A DNA stretch of 10,907 nucleotides from CALFCE01 sp964411665 (GCA_964411665.1 CAYPMR010000104.1:1-10907), one strand, 5' to 3'. Positions 1 through 6,863 are shown, numbered from the stretch's first letter. Translations and numbers: made by a program. The notes: generated from the sequence alone by a model not told the origin.

Positions 1-1
1 G

Positions 2-1480
2 TTGGCCGATTTATCACATTATTCGTTGTATATCGCCGGGCAGTGGCGTGCTGGTTCAGCCGGCCAGGTCATGCATAGTATTAATCCAGCTGATGGTAAA
101 GCCTGGGCGACTTTCGATTGTGCATCCAGTGAGGATGTAGATGCGGCAGTAGCTGCAGCGCGAGCTGCACTCGATGACCCAGCCTGGCGTGATCTGAGCG
201 CAACGCAGCGCGGCAAGCTGTTGTATCGCCTGGCTGATCTGGTTGAGTTAAACGCTGAACAACTCGGCCGTACCGAAACCACTGACAGTGGCAAGCTGGC
301 GGCCGAGACACTCGCTCAAACTGGATACGTCGCTGATTATTACCGTTATTTTGCGGGACTTGCCGATAAGATCGAGGGTGCTGTCCTGCCAATCGACAAG
401 CCGGACATGCATGTGTTTACTCAACGTATGCCAATCGGTGTGGTTGCAGCGATAGTTCCCTGGAATGCGCAGATGTTTTTAACAGCAACCAAACTAGGGC
501 CTGCGCTGGCAGCCGGTTGCAGTGTGGTGCTCAAAGCCTCGGAAATGGCTCCCGCGCCCATGCTTGAATTTGCACGCTTGATTGAGCAAGCAGGTTTTCC
601 TGCAGGTGTTGTTTCGGTGATTACAGGCGATGCCGAAAACTGCTCTGTGCCGCTAACGCGACATCCCGATGTCGATCGGATCGCCTTTACAGGAGGGCCG
701 GACACAGCTCGGCATGTGTTGCGCAATGCTGCTGAGAACTTTGCGGTCACAACGCTTGAGCTTGGTGGCAAGTCGCCCATTCTGGTTTTTGATGACGCTG
801 ATCTTGATGCGGCAGCTAATGGTTTAATAGCCGGTAACTTTGGTGCCTCCGGTCAGTCTTGTGTTGCGGGTACACGTGGCCTTGTACAACGCAGTATTTA
901 CGACAGTCTGACTGCTAGAGTTACCGAGTTGTCAAAAAATCTTCAAGTGGGCGATCCGCACGATGCGGCTACCCATATTGGGCCACTGTGTACTGTGAAA
1001 CAGGTAGAGCGTATAGAGCAGACGCTGAGTACAGCTACTGAACAAGGTGCGCGAATTGTGTTTGGTGGTGAGCGTGATTCGTGTGGAGATCACTACTTCA
1101 AACCCACATTGGTTTGTTGTGATGACCCAAAAACTGAAACTCTCAAAGTTGAAATGTTTGGTCCAGTGATGTCTTTAATACCGTTCGATACCGAGCAAGA
1201 AGCCATTGCTATTGCTAATGATTCTGATTTCGGTCTTGGCTCCGGGGTGTTTACCCGTGATGTCGCCCGAGCGCATCGGGTCTCTGCCCGCATACGCTCG
1301 GGAATTACCTGGGTCAATACGTATCGCGCCATTTCACCAATAGCACCCTTTGGTGGTTTTAAACAATCGGGTTACGGCCGTGAAGCCGGACTGGAGTCAG
1401 TGCTCGATTACACGCGAACCAAAACAACCTGGATTAACATGTCGGACGAACCGATGGCCAATCCGTTTACTATCCGATAA
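2..1480 (+). CDS. NAD(P)-dependent aldehyde dehydrogenase
   Basis: Member of the aldehyde dehydrogenase superfamily, which oxidises an aldehyde to the carboxylate with NAD(P)+ in the cytoplasm. Visible family residues, counted from the TTG at 2: Asn155 in the PWN segment, Lys178 in VLKAS (cofactor binding), general base Glu253 in LELGGKSP, nucleophile Cys287 in GASGQSC, and Glu384 in EMFGPV. The 492-residue length is normal for the family and the catalytic set is complete. The frame is open to the window edge. The TTG at 2 is plausible because the protein begins close to the usual YIAGQW segment, but a start further left cannot be excluded. The substrate is not readable; relatives include betaine aldehyde, aminoaldehyde and semialdehyde dehydrogenases. 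The gene converges on the DUF4197 gene. Family certain, specificity unknown. Confidence 0.95.
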   Translation: MADLSHYSLYIAGQWRAGSAGQVMHSINPADGKAWATFDCASSEDVDAAVAAARAALDDPAWRDLSATQRGKLLYRLADLVELNAEQLGRTETTDSGKLAAETLAQTGYVADYYRYFAGLADKIEGAVLPIDKPDMHVFTQRMPIGVVAAIVPWNAQMFLTATKLGPALAAGCSVVLKASEMAPAPMLEFARLIEQAGFPAGVVSVITGDAENCSVPLTRHPDVDRIAFTGGPDTARHVLRNAAENFAVTTLELGGKSPILVFDDADLDAAANGLIAGNFGASGQSCVAGTRGLVQRSIYDSLTARVTELSKNLQVGDPHDAATHIGPLCTVKQVERIEQTLSTATEQGARIVFGGERDSCGDHYFKPTLVCCDDPKTETLKVEMFGPVMSLIPFDTEQEAIAIANDSDFGLGSGVFTRDVARAHRVSARIRSGITWVNTYRAISPIAPFGGFKQSGYGREAGLESVLDYTRTKTTWINMSDEPMANPFTIR

Positions 1481-1509
1481 AAAAACCGGCGCAAAATTTT
1501 TTACAACAA

Positions 1510-1561
1510 GCTGGTGTTTTAAATCCCCTTTGCGCTCGACAAGGGTAGTTTAAGAGCCAGC
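1510..1561. terminator. Imperfect hairpin between convergent genes, possible bidirectional terminator
   Basis: Nested complementary arms occur here: GCTGG (1510-1514) with CCAGC (1557-1561), TTAAA (1519-1523) with TTTAA (1549-1553), and CCCTT (1526-1530) with AAGGG (1541-1545), around a 10-nt loop. The structure lies 30 nt past the aldehyde dehydrogenase stop and overlaps the stop of the opposing lipoprotein gene. There is no clean T-run directly after it on either strand, so the terminator role is inferred from the convergent position. Confidence 0.35.
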
Positions 1562-2296
1562 AGCTCCAAACACCTTTTGTAGCAGAGCGCTTGTCCGCTT
1601 CAAAGGGTTGTTTCGAATTGCTTGCTCTTCTTTGGCGATGTAATAAAAAAGACCCTTCATACCTTCATTAAGCACGTGCGTTGTCAAATCGGCTTCCACC
1701 TTGGGTGCCAGCGGTATGCGTTGGTAAGTTTTCAGCAAGTTGTTGAATGAGTTTACCGCTCCAACCTGAGCCAGAGATTCATCAACCAAAGGACGCATTG
1801 CTGAACGTAGCTGGTTCGATGTGCTGCGTTGAAAGAACTGTGTGGCGGCATCATCCGGGCCATTGAGAATCTGTGTCGCGTCATTAAAAGTCATTTGCTG
1901 AATCGCTCCCAGAAAGATGGATTGTGCCTTGGGCGCTGCAATTTCTGCGGCTTTGTTCAGCCTCCCTTCGAGATCGTTGAAAAAACCGTCCATACCAACA
2001 CGCTGGCCGATTTTCTTTGCGCTTGCCAGGGCATTGGGCAAAGGTACGTGTATGTCCGGATCATTAAGATAACCGCCGGGTTTGCCCACTTGCGAAACAA
2101 CGATTTGTGAGCTCTTCGATAAGGCCTCCTTCAGTCCGCGGGCGATTTCGCCGCTACCGAGACCTGCACCAGACTGACCGAGTACGGCGCCTGCGACGCC
2201 GGCAAGCTGACCAAGGTCTTTACCGGAGCTACCACAGGCTGCTACACAGAGAAATGCTGACAGCAGAGCGATTCTGGGGATTAGAGAAATTTTCAT
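1550..2296 (-). CDS. DUF4197 family lipoprotein
   Basis: A 248-residue exported lipoprotein of unknown function. The N-terminus is a short basic stretch, a hydrophobic core and a lipobox V-A-A-C with the acylated cysteine at residue 21. A Gly/Ser-rich linker follows, then an alpha-helical body with segments I recognise from DUF4197 proteins: KEAL near residue 55, a PLP stretch after residue 80, and the C-terminal LNEGMKGLFYYIAKEE segment. These proteins are typically single genes of proteobacteria with no assigned biochemical role. The upstream AGAAG is a weak ribosome binding site, but the start is fixed by the signal peptide. It is divergent from the selenoprotein/ccdA unit, so the two share a 295-bp intergenic region. 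No functional link to its neighbours can be read. Confidence 0.88.
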   Translation of the reverse strand: MKISLIPRIALLSAFLCVAACGSSGKDLGQLAGVAGAVLGQSGAGLGSGEIARGLKEALSKSSQIVVSQVGKPGGYLNDPDIHVPLPNALASAKKIGQRVGMDGFFNDLEGRLNKAAEIAAPKAQSIFLGAIQQMTFNDATQILNGPDDAATQFFQRSTSNQLRSAMRPLVDESLAQVGAVNSFNNLLKTYQRIPLAPKVEADLTTHVLNEGMKGLFYYIAKEEQAIRNNPLKRTSALLQKVFGAAGS

Positions 2297-2591
2297 AGTT
2301 TGGCTTCTGGTTTGACTTTTGTCGGGGCGGGCTTCATTCGGGCGAATAGTAAATCACTAATATCAGTATGATTTTAGGCACTTTTGTGTAAATTTTGCAG
2401 CATTTAGCGCCTTACGTTTAGGTAAATTATGTTGGCAGGGAACTATACTCCCCGTTGCGAATCCTACGGCTTTGGCGACCTTATATGGCTGGCTAACTTG
2501 TTTATCCTGTTCCAAGGGTAACTATGTTGTAAGAATGCAGGTGTAAAATATTTATAATCCACAAGATCAGATTAATTCGGGAAGGAAAAAA
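2297..2591. other. Divergent intergenic region
   Basis: This stretch separates the divergent DUF4197 gene and thioredoxin-like selenoprotein gene and contains no convincing reading frame. It is A+T-rich in its middle (about 2345-2440). A perfect TATAAT lies at 2553-2558 in the orientation of the selenoprotein gene. On the minus strand a TTTACA-like -35 can be found near 2386 but without a good -10. I see no riboswitch or RNA gene. Confidence 0.5.
2527..2558 (+). promoter_or_regulatory. Candidate sigma70 promoter of the selenoprotein/ccdA unit
   Basis: A consensus -10 box TATAAT (2553-2558) lies 33 nt before the ATG at 2592. The best -35 is TTGTAA (2527-2532) with a 20-nt spacer, longer than ideal. 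Transcription would start near 2565 with a leader of about 27 nt. The -10 box is strong and the -35 weak. Confidence 0.4.
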
Positions 2592-2993
2592 ATGGATCGC
2601 AGAACATTGCTGAAATGCTGTGCCGGACTGGCAGTTGTTGCCTGTAATGGCACCTCGTCAGCTGCTGAGTCGGTTGAGTACTCACGCGAGCTCTATGAAG
2701 AATTGCTCGCCAGCGGGGAACCCTTTTTACTCGATTTCGCTGCCACCTGGTGACCCGTTTGTCGGAGCCAGCAGCGTACCGTGCGTGCGCTCATCGACAA
2801 CAACACCGCGTATCAGAAAGTCACCTTCGTCATTGCAGATTGGGATACGTATCGTAAAGCGCCTATTCGTACTGAATTAGCCATACGCAGACGCTCCACG
2901 TTGATTATGTTTAATCAGGGTGAAGAAGTTGCCAGAGTTGTTGCACAAACTGGAACTGCTGCAATAGAGGCTTTGTTCAAGGCGGTGATTTAA
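2592..2993 (+). CDS. Thioredoxin-fold lipoprotein, probable selenoprotein (in-frame UGA = Sec54)
   Basis: Read with the TGA at 2751-2753 as selenocysteine, this is one 133-residue frame from ATG 2592 to TAA 2991-2993, preceded by a strong GGGAAGGA ribosome binding site. The N-terminus DRRTLLK resembles a twin-arginine signal and is followed by a V-V-A-C lipobox (Cys18), so the protein should be a membrane-anchored periplasmic lipoprotein. The fold follows thioredoxin: strand FLLDFAATW (45-53), then U54-P-V-C57 where relatives have W-C-x-x-C, a DWDTY segment, and RRSTLIMF where thioredoxins carry the cis-Pro loop. That proline is absent here (Ser instead). The TGA falls exactly on the nucleophilic cysteine, the frame is intact on both sides, and a hairpin follows. 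The ccdA-like gene 30 nt downstream is a logical electron donor. The alternative is a pseudogene by a Cys-to-stop mutation. Conventional gene callers would report only a fragment. Confidence 0.82.
2751..2753 (+). other. Recoded UGA codon (selenocysteine site)
   Basis: The codon order is GCC ACC TGG TGA CCC GTT TGT, which reads A-T-W-U-P-V-C. In thioredoxin-fold proteins the residue after this Trp is the attacking cysteine, so the stop sits at the one position where bacterial selenoproteins most often exchange Cys for Sec. The resolving Cys57 is kept. Confidence 0.8.
2759..2800 (+). promoter_or_regulatory. Candidate bacterial SECIS hairpin
   Basis: In the mRNA, UUGUCG (2759-2764) pairs with CGACAA (2795-2800), GAGC (2765-2768) with GCUC (2789-2792), and GCA (2771-2773) with UGC (2786-2788), with small bulges CA (2769-2770) and AU (2793-2794). 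The apical loop of about 12 nt (2774-2785) starts with G, 20 nt after the UGA. It can tighten further by GCG/UGC pairing. Bacterial SECIS elements lie inside the coding sequence just after the UGA, with the loop roughly 16-37 nt away and an early loop guanosine, and this fits. Folding was done by eye. Confidence 0.65.
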
Positions 2994-3023
2994 GCCCTTC
3001 TTTTGATGGACGTAACTTAAGTT

Positions 3024-3737
3024 ATGGTTTTATTCTGGGCCTACGTTGCGGGCTTGCTAACGCTGATCAATCCCTGTGTATTGCCGCTGTTGCCAATTAT
3101 TATTGCATCAGCCATGCAGCAATCGAAGTTTGGACCTGTTGCGCTCGCAGCAGGTCTTATCGTCTCCTTTACCGTCGTTGGGATCGTGGTCACAGCATTT
3201 GGTCATTTGATTGGGTTAACGCCTTATCTTCTGAACCAGATAGCCGCGACCCTGATGATTGTTTTTGGTTTGGTCCTTTTGATTCCGCAAGCGTCCGGAT
3301 TCTTTGCAAGGCTGGCAACACCTGTAGCCGGTGGTGCTAACGCGAGACTTGAACAGGCTGAGGGTTCGGGTGTGCGCGGACAGTTTGGCATCGGTATCTT
3401 GCTTGGTGCAGTTTGGTCGCCGTGCATCGGCCCGACACTTGGCGGTGCGATATCGTTGGCTGCCAGTGGAAGCGGTCTGGGACAGGCTGCAGTTACCATG
3501 CTGTTCTTTGGTTTCGGCGTATCGACTATGTTACTTGCGTTAGCCTATGGCTCTCGAGAGGTGTTGGCAAAGCGACAGGGCCATTTAATGAAAGCCATGC
3601 CCTGGGCACGACCGCTGATGGGGTTGACTCTGTTAATTGTTGGTGTCGTCTTGTTACTGCAGGTTAATCACTATATCGACTCATGGCTGCTTGATCATAT
3701 GCCTATATGGTTGCAGGATTTGTCAGTCAGATTCTAG
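3024..3737 (+). CDS. CcdA/DsbD-like transmembrane electron transporter
   Basis: A 237-residue polytopic inner-membrane protein of the CcdA/DsbD-beta family, which carries reducing equivalents from cytoplasmic thioredoxin to periplasmic thioredoxin-fold proteins. Both redox cysteines are visible in family motifs: Cys18 in NPCVLPLLP at the end of the first membrane helix and Cys134 in WSPCIGPTLG in the second half. About six hydrophobic segments can be seen (near 5-30, 38-60, 70-90, 122-146, 155-175, 198-215). The start is 30 nt after the selenoprotein stop. The Shine-Dalgarno sequence is poor (GGA, about 13 nt away), which suggests coupled translation. The likely partner is the upstream thioredoxin-like lipoprotein. 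Cytochrome c maturation is a possible alternative role, but no cytochrome c genes are in the window. Confidence 0.92.
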   Translation: MVLFWAYVAGLLTLINPCVLPLLPIIIASAMQQSKFGPVALAAGLIVSFTVVGIVVTAFGHLIGLTPYLLNQIAATLMIVFGLVLLIPQASGFFARLATPVAGGANARLEQAEGSGVRGQFGIGILLGAVWSPCIGPTLGGAISLAASGSGLGQAAVTMLFFGFGVSTMLLALAYGSREVLAKRQGHLMKAMPWARPLMGLTLLIVGVVLLLQVNHYIDSWLLDHMPIWLQDLSVRF

Positions 3738-3961
3738 AATCCACCTTAAACGGCACGCCGGTCGATTGATCATGCTGATACTGCGTTGAGCTCTGTTTCC
3801 ACGGGCCGCGCAGGTGTGCTCATTTAAAAGGTGAATCATTTGTACCGTCAGAGCATCCGTTAAGGCTTCATTCGTACGTTGACGATTATCAATGTCTATT
3901 TGGGAAAAACACTCTGTATTTTCTTGATAAGAAAATTCCCTCAATTCACCATGACCACTAA
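3738..3961. other. Convergent intergenic region
   Basis: This gap lies between the ends of the ccdA-like and dehalogenase genes. It holds no convincing gene. The only clear structure is the A+T-rich hairpin at 3918-3936. Confidence 0.5.
3902..3940 (-). terminator. A+T-rich hairpin downstream of the dehalogenase gene
   Basis: ATTTTCTT (3918-3925) and AAGAAAAT (3929-3936) form a perfect 8-bp stem with a 3-nt loop. A second possible pairing joins GGGAA (3902-3906) with TTCCC (3936-3940). It lies about 22 nt after the dehalogenase stop on the minus strand, a terminator position. The stem is weak in G+C and lacks a following U-run, so termination is only probable. Confidence 0.4.
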
Positions 3962-4984
3962 CTACATATTGATTCGACGGTACCAATCATATATAGCTCT
4001 GCCGATGGCATAAGGTTGGTCTTCCTGAACAAAGTGAATACCAGCACCGATGTAGGTGATCTGGATATTTTTTGCGCGTTTCTCCCAGTAGTCAGCCGCT
4101 TCGGGTGGGTTTTGAGAACCAGGCGTTGCATATAGGTACAACCACGGGATTTCAGTTTTCTCGAGCCAGGCATTGTAATCGCTGATTACTTTGACCGTCG
4201 CTGCGGGTTCCCCGGCAATCGGTAATTCCTTTGGCCACTGATAGACTTGAATCCGTGATTTCTCGGTCGGAAACGGTTCACGGTAAACATCGTGTGCTTC
4301 CTGATCCAACGGTCGAACAATACCAGAGGGAATACCCTTTTCAATAAACCAATTCTCTTCGATCACCATCCTGCGGCCGACGTCTTCGCTACGAATCATC
4401 TTGGAAAATTTGGCTTTGTGTTCGGGGTATTCGTCCCAGCTAGCCGACGGAAGAAGCGGCGCCATCAAAGATTCCATCGTAACAATGGCTTTCACATTTG
4501 ATTCATGCAGGCTCGCGTAATGTAATCCTAGACCTGACCCCCAATCATGAACGACAAGAGTAATGTTCTTTAAATCAAGCTTCTCAATAAAAGCTTCCAT
4601 ATAGGGATATTGATCACCAAAGGTGTAGTCCATCTCCGGTTGATCGGATTTACCGAATCCGATGTTATCTGGCGCAATCAATCGTCCTTGTCCCTCTAAA
4701 TGCGGCATAACGTTTCTCCACAGGTACGAGGATGTCGGTTGGCCGTGCAAAAACAGAATCGGATCACCTTCCCCGACGTCTATGTAGGCCATCTGGGAAC
4801 CAAGAATATCTACATACTCATGGCTATATTTGGTTGTAGAAGGAATTTCCAGAGGGGGAATTTTATAGCCTTCATAGAAATCTGGTTCTTCCGGATTTTT
4901 ATTATCGGCAAATGCGAGTGTACCGGCGGTTACTAATAAGGCTGTAGCAATCAATTTGAATGAATCTGGATATTTCATTTCCAT
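3962..4984 (-). CDS. Exported haloalkane dehalogenase (alpha/beta hydrolase)
   Basis: A haloalkane dehalogenase-like alpha/beta-hydrolase, which cleaves carbon-halogen bonds to give an alcohol and halide. Counted from ATG 4984: oxyanion/halide loop HGQPTSSYLWR at 80-90, nucleophile Asp147 next to halide-binding Trp148 in VVHDWGS, catalytic Glu171 in the TMES segment, and catalytic His317 in GIHFVQED. The acid position matches the LinB/DhaA type. The usual halide-binding Asn or Glu of HG[N/E]P is Gln82. A signal peptide (hydrophobic 11-25, cleavage near AFA) places it in the periplasm, unusual because the best-known members are cytoplasmic. The AAGAAAGG ribosome site is too close to the ATG at 4984, so ATG 4978 (MKYPDS) is the likelier start. 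It is last in the operon, 70 nt after the beta-propeller gene. Another hydrolase specificity is possible. Confidence 0.88.
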   Translation of the reverse strand: MEMKYPDSFKLIATALLVTAGTLAFADNKNPEEPDFYEGYKIPPLEIPSTTKYSHEYVDILGSQMAYIDVGEGDPILFLHGQPTSSYLWRNVMPHLEGQGRLIAPDNIGFGKSDQPEMDYTFGDQYPYMEAFIEKLDLKNITLVVHDWGSGLGLHYASLHESNVKAIVTMESLMAPLLPSASWDEYPEHKAKFSKMIRSEDVGRRMVIEENWFIEKGIPSGIVRPLDQEAHDVYREPFPTEKSRIQVYQWPKELPIAGEPAATVKVISDYNAWLEKTEIPWLYLYATPGSQNPPEAADYWEKRAKNIQITYIGAGIHFVQEDQPYAIGRAIYDWYRRINM

Positions 4985-5054
4985 ACCTTTCTTAATATTT
5001 CAGACGGATAACAAGTGCGATGATTTATATATTTGGGACAACTCTGACTATGAC

Positions 5055-6026
5055 CTACTCAATAGTGAGAAGAAGCACCTCTACCAAATCTTTCTTCCCA
5101 AAATAGAGGTTTCCATCATTGATGAGCACAAATTTGGCATCTTGATTAAGTGGGTAGGGCGCGATGGCTGTTGCGCCTCCAGCACCATCAGCCAGTACCG
5201 TTGTCACTTCACCGCTGGGTGATAATGATTTGACGGTTTCTTCGTGCGTGGTAAAAAGAATTGATCCATCATCTCTTACCCAGAAGTCGTCGATCATTCC
5301 TACAGTCGAAATCAGCTCTGGCTTATTTGCAGGCTTATCGTCTTGACCAATTTCGATAAGTAACAGAGTCCCTTTTGAAGTATTGGATACAATCAGATCA
5401 TCGGATTTTCGTTTCAAGCCGTTTGCTCCAGGAATGAACAACTCCTGGTCAACCTGTGGACTGAGCAATTCGTCCTGCACCCATGAAGTGATCTCTTGAG
5501 TTTTTGGATTTATCTGCCAAATATTGCCGGACAACGAATCTGCGGCAAGGAATAAGTCACTATTAAGTCTTACCATGCCATTCAAATACATGATTTGTGG
5601 CGCGTCAAATTGCCCGACCTCATTGCCGCTTGTGTCCAGCAGGAGAAATTGTTGTGTCCCAATGACGTCCTCCCCAAGAAGGAGTGATTTCCCGGAAGCA
5701 GCAACCAGGTAGCCATCATCGGTAGAAATCAGACTAAGTGGATACGCTGAAAGTGTTGCAAACGTTTCTGTTTCACCGTTTAACTCTAATACTTCGATCG
5801 TTTTAGTGGGATAGTTTGTAAAAAGCAATCTACCGTCTTCTTGAACTTCCAGGTTTTCAAGAAAGTTCCCATGAGGATACGTGGCCAGTACTTTTAAGTC
5901 AGCCGATGCTGCATCATTTTGTGTCTGCGACAACGCTGTAGCTGGCAACCAGAGGGAAGCCAATAGTGCGAATGTCGCTGTAGTGGCTTTCAGTAAGGTT
6001 ATTGTCATTAGTTTTTTCATTTTCAT
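5055..6026 (-). CDS. Secreted SMP-30/gluconolactonase-like beta-propeller protein
   Basis: A 323-residue exported protein. The N-terminal basic stretch and hydrophobic segment end at about ALSQ (residue 34), a normal signal peptide. The rest is a run of beta-strand repeats typical of a six-bladed SMP-30/gluconolactonase/LRE propeller, including YLNGMVR (147-153), GANGLKR (200-206) and DDFWVRDDGS (246-255). Candidate metal-site residues are Glu57, Asn149 or Asn202, and Asp246/247, assigned by eye only. Such enzymes hydrolyse lactones or related esters, but many propellers of this type have no known reaction. Two ATGs lie after AGAAGGG; the second (6020, MKKLMT) has better spacing, the same arrangement as in the next gene. 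It lies 55 nt after the FrnE-like gene and 70 nt before the dehalogenase gene, so one transcript is likely. Confidence 0.8.
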   Translation of the reverse strand: MKMKKLMTITLLKATTATFALLASLWLPATALSQTQNDAASADLKVLATYPHGNFLENLEVQEDGRLLFTNYPTKTIEVLELNGETETFATLSAYPLSLISTDDGYLVAASGKSLLLGEDVIGTQQFLLLDTSGNEVGQFDAPQIMYLNGMVRLNSDLFLAADSLSGNIWQINPKTQEITSWVQDELLSPQVDQELFIPGANGLKRKSDDLIVSNTSKGTLLLIEIGQDDKPANKPELISTVGMIDDFWVRDDGSILFTTHEETVKSLSPSGEVTTVLADGAGGATAIAPYPLNQDAKFVLINDGNLYFGKKDLVEVLLLTIE

Positions 6027-6081
6027 CCCTTCTTTTTTTAACTTTGAATAAGGTATTTCTGTGACACACCATGAGCTATTT

Positions 6082-6741
6082 CTAGTGACTGGCGTTAGCT
6101 ACTTGATACCGATCTAACGAGCTTTGCAGTATCTGTTTGTAAGAATCGACAGATCTAGAGCCGCTAACTATTATTTCCTCGTTGAAAATCATTGTTGGTA
6201 CGGTCGAGATACCCAGTGAAATCCAGTGTAACGCCTTTTTGGCAATTCGTTCCTGAGTCGTTTGGTCATCCAATACCTTCGATAGGTTAGGTATTTTGAT
6301 ACCTAAACTTTTAAGTTCTTGTTCAAGTACTGCTCTACTTGAGATGTCTTTTTGCTCTGTAAAGTATGCTTCAAACAATCTGGCTTTAAACTTGGTTTGC
6401 TGTACCGTTCCATGTAAATAATCCAGCAAAGTGTGGGCATCACGAGTATTCACGACGCGCGTTTTATCTGTGAAATTAAATGTAAACCCGGCTTCTTTCC
6501 CCAATTGTGTGATGTTGGCTCGGTTCATGTCGCTCTCATGTTTCGTTCTTCCATATTTTCGCGCGCCATAATCGTAGATATTTTCGCCTTCCAGGGGCAT
6601 ATCAGGATTCAGGAAGAATGGCTGCCATTGAATTTCGAATACATCTAGTTCAGAGATTGCCTGATTGAGTTTTGTATATCCTATTGCGCATCAGGGACAA
6701 ACAGCATCAGAAACGAAATCTATCTTAATTTTTGTAGCCAT
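6082..6741 (-). pseudogene. FrnE/DsbA-family oxidoreductase with in-frame TGA in its C-P-W-C motif
   Basis: Read through one TGA, the frame from ATG 6741 to 6082 gives 219 residues, full length for the FrnE/2-hydroxychromene-2-carboxylate isomerase-like DsbA family. The start IDFVSDAVCP-stop-CAIGY matches the family's active site C-P-W-C with Trp17 replaced by TGA (6691-6693 on the plus strand). A helical insert follows, then the cis-Pro loop STVPTMIF and the C-terminal VSGSRS segment. A GGTGG ribosome site precedes ATG 6741. An internal ATG at 6600 would yield 172 residues without the active site and has no ribosome site. No other stop or frameshift is seen, so the lesion looks recent, or the codon is read through. 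No SECIS-like hairpin is visible after the TGA, and Trp rather than Cys is replaced, so selenocysteine is less likely than a TGG-to-TGA nonsense mutation. It is first in the operon. Confidence 0.75.
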
Positions 6742-6799
6742 AATTTCCACCAATTTATAAGTATTCTGTTTAGTGCTGGTTGAAGGAATTATGGGGCAA

Positions 6800-6816
6800 A
6801 TTATCGATGGGATAAT
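6800..6816. promoter_or_regulatory. Perfect dyad in the operon leader
   Basis: ATTATC and GATAAT form perfect 6-bp arms around GATGG. The dyad lies just downstream of the predicted operon transcription start, a position suited to a repressor site. No regulator can be assigned. Confidence 0.35.
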
Positions 6817-6834
6817 CACCGGTTTTCACCATTT

Positions 6835-6857
6835 ATTGTAGCGATATTTACCACAAT
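6835..6857. promoter_or_regulatory. Candidate operator dyad overlapping the operon promoter
   Basis: ATTGTAG (6835-6841) and CCACAAT (6851-6857) are inverted arms with one mismatch around a 9-bp A+T-rich centre. This size and symmetry resemble LysR-type binding sites. It covers the -10 box and spacer of the predicted promoter, so binding could block or activate it. The divergent LysR gene is the natural candidate, although it lies 700 bp away. Confidence 0.35.
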
Positions 6858-6863
6858 AGTTAA
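6835..6863 (-). promoter_or_regulatory. Candidate sigma70 promoter of the frnE-like/propeller/dehalogenase operon
   Basis: Read on the minus strand: -35 TTAACT (6858-6863), a 17-nt spacer and -10 TACAAT (6835-6840). Transcription would start near 6828 with a leader of about 86 nt before ATG 6741. The -10 box matches consensus at 5 of 6 positions and the -35 at 4 of 6. Confidence 0.4.

Noticed and set aside
2781..2993. Independent small gene starting at GTG 2781
   Set aside because: It is in frame with the thioredoxin-like gene and supplies the C-terminal half of that fold. There is no ribosome site before the GTG.
3723..3986. 87-codon minus-strand frame in the convergent gap
   Set aside because: It overlaps the ends of both flanking genes, shows no recognisable motif and has no ribosome site in keeping with the neighbours.
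6691..6693. Selenocysteine at the TGA of the FrnE-like gene
   Set aside because: The TGA replaces Trp of C-P-W-C rather than a cysteine, and no stem could be found in the roughly 50 nt after it. Kept as a finding but not called as Sec.
2592..6741. UGA read as Trp throughout (alternative genetic code)
   Set aside because: It would explain the FrnE-like gene but give Trp-Trp-Pro-Val-Cys in the thioredoxin. The ABC permease and ATPase genes end in TGA, and ordinary TGG codons are common.
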